Shown here one piece after another: positions 61,403-64,000 of a stretch of DNA of 64,000 bases (position 1 is its first letter; each line of letters starts with the position of its first letter). The notes below the pieces were generated by a model. The model was not told the DNA's origin, did not search any database, and saw only the letters and a program-made list of their open reading frames with translations. Origin of the DNA: Arenimonas sp049195245 (GTDB lineage Bacteria > Pseudomonadota > Gammaproteobacteria > Xanthomonadales > Xanthomonadaceae); NCBI RefSeq assembly GCF_049195245.1, contig NZ_JBMIRR010000027.1:868001-932000 (forward strand). The letters are read 5' to 3'. Made by a program: the position numbers and the translations under genes.

Positions 61403-62362
61403 TCAGGCAAGGCGATCGAGCACGGCGTTGAGCTCCTCGCTCAGCGGCGCATTGATGAGATAGGGCCGGGCGCCCTGCTCCAGCGCAAACTCGATCGAAG
61501 CCGCATGCAGGAACAGCCGCTTAAGGCCCACCTGCTGCGCCAGGCGCTTGTTCGCCTCTTCGTCGCCGTACTTGTCGTCGCCCGCCACCGGATGGCCCAG
61601 GTGCGCCGCATGCACGCGAATCTGGTGCGTGCGCCCGGTCTCGATGCGCACCTCGCAGAAGCTGTGGCCGCCGCGGCGCTCCAGCACCTTGAAGTGGCTG
61701 ACCGAAGGCTTGCCCGCCGGATCGACCCGCACGCGCCGTTCGCCGCCCTGCAGCACCGACTTCTCCAGCGGCGCATCCACCGTGAGCGTGCCGTTGGGCA
61801 CGCGCCCAACCAGCAGGGCCAGGTAGCGCTTGCCCGGACCCTCATCGTCCTCGCCCGCGCGCATCAGCTGCTGCAGCTCCAGCAGGGCCGCCCGCTTCTT
61901 GGCCACCAGGATCACGCCCGAGGTGTCGCGGTCGAGCCGATGCACCAGCTCCAGGGGCTCGCCCGGGCGAAGCGCCCGCAGCGATTCGATCAGGCCATGG
62001 CTGATGCCGCTGCCGCCGTGGGTGGCCAGGCCGCTGGGCTTGTTCACCGCCAGCAGGGCCTTGTCCTCGAACACGATGCTGGCCGCCAGGCGGTCCAGCA
62101 GACCCTGGGGCACGGCCCGGGCCTCGCCCGGCTCGTTCAGTTTCACCGGGGGCAGGCGCACCTCGTCGCCTCCGGCCAGGCGGCTGTCGGGCTTGGCCCG
62201 CTTGCCGTTGATGCGGACCTGGCCGCTGCGCACCAGCTTGTAGATCAGGCTGCGGGGGGCGCCCTTGAACTGCAGCAGCAGGAAATTGTCCAGCCGCTGG
62301 CCGTCCCGGTCCTCCGGCACCTTGACCATCCTGACGCCGGTGGACTGTTCAGTTGCCGCCAT
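61403..62362 (-). CDS. rluC: 23S rRNA pseudouridine synthase RluC
   Basis: A 319-residue enzyme modifying 23S rRNA positions 955, 2504 and 2580 in E. coli. N-terminal S4 domain (RLDNFLLLQFKGAPRSLIYKL) and catalytic Asp144 in HRLDRDTSG. GGTGAAGGCTCC precedes ATG 62362. Divergent from rne, as in E. coli and other gammaproteobacteria. Confidence 0.95.
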   Translation of the reverse strand: MAATEQSTGVRMVKVPEDRDGQRLDNFLLLQFKGAPRSLIYKLVRSGQVRINGKRAKPDSRLAGGDEVRLPPVKLNEPGEARAVPQGLLDRLAASIVFEDKALLAVNKPSGLATHGGSGISHGLIESLRALRPGEPLELVHRLDRDTSGVILVAKKRAALLELQQLMRAGEDDEGPGKRYLALLVGRVPNGTLTVDAPLEKSVLQGGERRVRVDPAGKPSVSHFKVLERRGGHSFCEVRIETGRTHQIRVHAAHLGHPVAGDDKYGDEEANKRLAQQVGLKRLFLHAASIEFALEQGARPYLINAPLSEELNAVLDRLA

Positions 62363-62729
62363 GGAGCCTTCACCTATACAATCGCTTCGCGAGATAACGT
62401 CCTGATTTCTCTGGGGTGCCGGCCGAAAGCCCAGCCCCGATGAATCCAGAGGGACCGCTACCACACCCCACGGGGGTGACCATGTTAGCCGGTACCGAAG
62501 GCGGACGGATATTGCCCATGCGTCGAAGGCGCGTGGCAGACCGGAGCACGCTGTGCGGGTTCCGGCCCCTTTGATGAACAAAACAAACAAGCGCTCCCGC
62601 GGGTACGCCCAAGGTAATGAAGCGCTGGAAGTTCTGCCCAGGCCGGGACGCGCGGTGCGCGCCCGACCGGAGACATCGGGCGCGGACCCCGGCGTTCCTC
62701 GCGGTAAGAGCGCGTGAGGAATCCAGACA
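62363..62729 (+). promoter_or_regulatory. rne leader and rluC/rne divergent region
   Basis: A 367-base gene-free stretch. It carries a 9-bp hairpin CGCGCCCGA/TCGGGCGCG (62658-62684, loop CCGGAGACA) and an A-rich patch (ATGAACAAAACAAACAA near 62572). Several short in-frame starts are shadows. E. coli rne is autoregulated through a long structured 5' UTR; a similar role is expected here but the specific structure was not matched. No confident promoter hexamers could be assigned for either gene. Confidence 0.6.
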
Positions 62730-64000
62730 ATGAAGCGCATGTTGATCAATGCCACGCAGGCCGAAGAGCTGCGCGTGGCGATCGTCGATGGCCAGAATCT
62801 TTACGACATCGACATCGAGCAGCCGTCCAAGGAACAGAAGAAGTCCAACATCTACAAAGGCCGCATCGTGCGGCTGGAGCCGTCCCTCGAGGCGGCCTTC
62901 GTGGAATACGGCGGTGAACGCCACGGCTTCCTGCCGCTCAAGGAAATTTCCCGCGACTACTTCGTCCCCGGCGTCGACCCGAACAAGGCCGGCCTGAAGG
63001 AATTCCTGCGCGAAGGCCAGGAAGTGGTGGTGCAGGTGGACAAGGAGGAACGCGGCAACAAGGGCGCCGCCCTGACCACGTTCATCTCGCTGGCCGGCCG
63101 CTACATGGTGCTGATGCCCAACTCGCCCACCGCCGGCGGCGTCTCGCGCCGGGTCGAGGGCGACGACCGCCAGGCCCTGAAAGAGGCCATGGACGCGCTG
63201 ACGATCCCGGAAGACATGGGCGTCATCATCCGCACCGCAGGCGTGGGCCGCGCCGCCGACGAGCTGCAGTGGGACCTGGATTACCTGCTGCAGGTCTGGA
63301 AATCGATCACCGACGCCGCCCTGGCCAAGCCCTCGCCCTTCCTGATCTACCAGGAATCGCGCCTGATCATCCGCGCCCTGCGTGACTACCTGCGCGCCGA
63401 CATCGGCGAGATCCTGGTGGACACCCAGGAGATGTACGACGAGTCGCGCGAGTTCATGGCCTCGGTGATGCCGCAGAACCTGCGCAAGCTCAAGTTCTAC
63501 GAAGACCCCACCCCGCTGTTCAACCGCTACCAGATCGAGTCCCAGATCGAGGGCGCCTACGAGCGCCAGGTGCGCCTGCCCTCGGGCGGCAGCATCGTGG
63601 TGGACCAGACCGAAGCCCTGACCGCGATCGACGTGAACTCCTCGCGCGCCACCAAGGGCAGCGACATCGAAGAGACCGCGTTCAACACCAACCTGGAAGC
63701 CGCCGACGAAGTGGCCCGCCAGATGCGCCTGCGCGACCTGGGCGGCCTGGTGGTCATCGACTTCATCGACATGGGCTCGGGCAAGCACCAGCGCCTGGTC
63801 GAGGAGCGCCTGCAGAACGCGCTCAAGCAGGACCGCGCGCGCGTGCAGATCGGCCGCATCTCGCGCTTCGGCCTGCTGGAAATGAGCCGCCAGCGCCTGC
63901 GTCCCAGCCTGGGCGAGTCCAGCCAGATCATCTGCCCGCGCTGCGAGGGCCACGGCCGCATGCGCAGCGTAGAGTCGCTGTCGCTGAGCATCCTGCGCCT
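62730..64000 (+). CDS. rne: Ribonuclease E, N-terminal part (runs off the window)
   Basis: 423 residues of RNase E are visible: RNase-H-like and S1 domain (IYKGRIVRLEPSLEAAFVEY, GFLPLKEIS), 5' sensor, and the catalytic core with Asp301 (TAIDVNSS), Asp344 (VVIDFIDM) and the zinc-link CPRC (402-405). It starts MKRMLINATQAEELRVAI. The enzyme cleaves mRNA and matures rRNA and tRNA, and its missing C-terminal scaffold would assemble the degradosome. End not in the window. Confidence 0.97.
   Translation, partial: MKRMLINATQAEELRVAIVDGQNLYDIDIEQPSKEQKKSNIYKGRIVRLEPSLEAAFVEYGGERHGFLPLKEISRDYFVPGVDPNKAGLKEFLREGQEVVVQVDKEERGNKGAALTTFISLAGRYMVLMPNSPTAGGVSRRVEGDDRQALKEAMDALTIPEDMGVIIRTAGVGRAADELQWDLDYLLQVWKSITDAALAKPSPFLIYQESRLIIRALRDYLRADIGEILVDTQEMYDESREFMASVMPQNLRKLKFYEDPTPLFNRYQIESQIEGAYERQVRLPSGGSIVVDQTEALTAIDVNSSRATKGSDIEETAFNTNLEAADEVARQMRLRDLGGLVVIDFIDMGSGKHQRLVEERLQNALKQDRARVQIGRISRFGLLEMSRQRLRPSLGESSQIICPRCEGHGRMRSVESLSLSILR

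Overview
The window is a high-GC gammaproteobacterial chromosome segment. Gene content and order point to the Xanthomonadales (Lysobacteraceae, in the broad Lysobacter/Luteimonas/Pseudoxanthomonas neighbourhood). The evidence is the serC-pheA-hisC-aroA-cmk-rpsA-ihfB-lapA-lapB-glycosyltransferase-capD-galU supra-operon, the 41-residue rpmJ, the proline/glutamate-rich 'transmembrane repetitive' protein and the ndk-rlmN-pilF-rodZ-yfgM-bamB-der string. No tRNA, rRNA or CRISPR array was seen. The first ~1.1 kb is visibly lower in GC than the rest and ends at an excellent dif-like site.

Layout. 1-1.2 kb: an integrase fragment running off the left edge, then a dif-like XerCD site (1130-1157), a plausible junction between a mobile element and the core chromosome. 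1.2-3.7 kb: small housekeeping or unknown genes (DUF3817, YgjP-like metallopeptidase, DUF2058, CBS protein). 3.8-13.6 kb: one long leftward string of ndk, rlmN, pilF, rodZ, yfgM, bamB, der, mobA, moeA and a rhodanese-MoeB fusion, with several 4-bp start/stop overlaps. 13.8-18 kb: a rightward fatty-acid oxidation unit (PsrA-like TetR regulator, hydroxyacyl-CoA dehydrogenase/enoyl-CoA hydratase, thiolase), closed by a terminator and an inverted-repeat element. 18.2-20 kb: a DAO-type oxidoreductase and a small membrane protein. 20-33 kb: the leftward amino-acid/translation/envelope supra-operon. 33-38.7 kb: a five-PAS GGDEF-EAL protein, the MsrPQ methionine sulfoxide repair pair and a two-FHA membrane protein.

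38.8-46.2 kb is a lipid-storage neighbourhood: a polyhydroxyalkanoate system protein, a patatin, a PhaF-like phasin with a basic tail, a membrane Mrr-like protein, a 662-residue fatty acyl-CoA reductase of the Marinobacter type, a bacterial acyl-CoA-binding protein and a TetR regulator. 46.2-50 kb: rpmJ, then aguA-aguB (agmatine to putrescine) coupled to a TraB-family membrane protein. 50-57.8 kb: an RND efflux operon with one adaptor and two dissimilar permeases, without an outer-membrane factor. 57.8-61.3 kb: two small c-type cytochromes, the Pro/Glu-rich membrane protein, nfuA and phhB. 61.3-64 kb: a 78-bp near-perfect palindrome, rluC, and the start of rne behind a long leader.

Functional links: mobA/moeA/moeB make the molybdenum cofactor that MsrP needs. 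The fadBA-like unit and the acyl-CoA reductase/ACBP/phasin group are two ends of acyl-CoA metabolism, each with its own TetR regulator. LapAB, the glycosyltransferase, the CapD-like enzyme, GalU and BamB serve the envelope. The points most worth checking are the dif site with its neighbouring divergent recombinase, the acyl-CoA reductase/ACBP locus, the 61.3-kb palindrome and the Cys-containing C-terminal domain of the Pro/Glu-rich protein.
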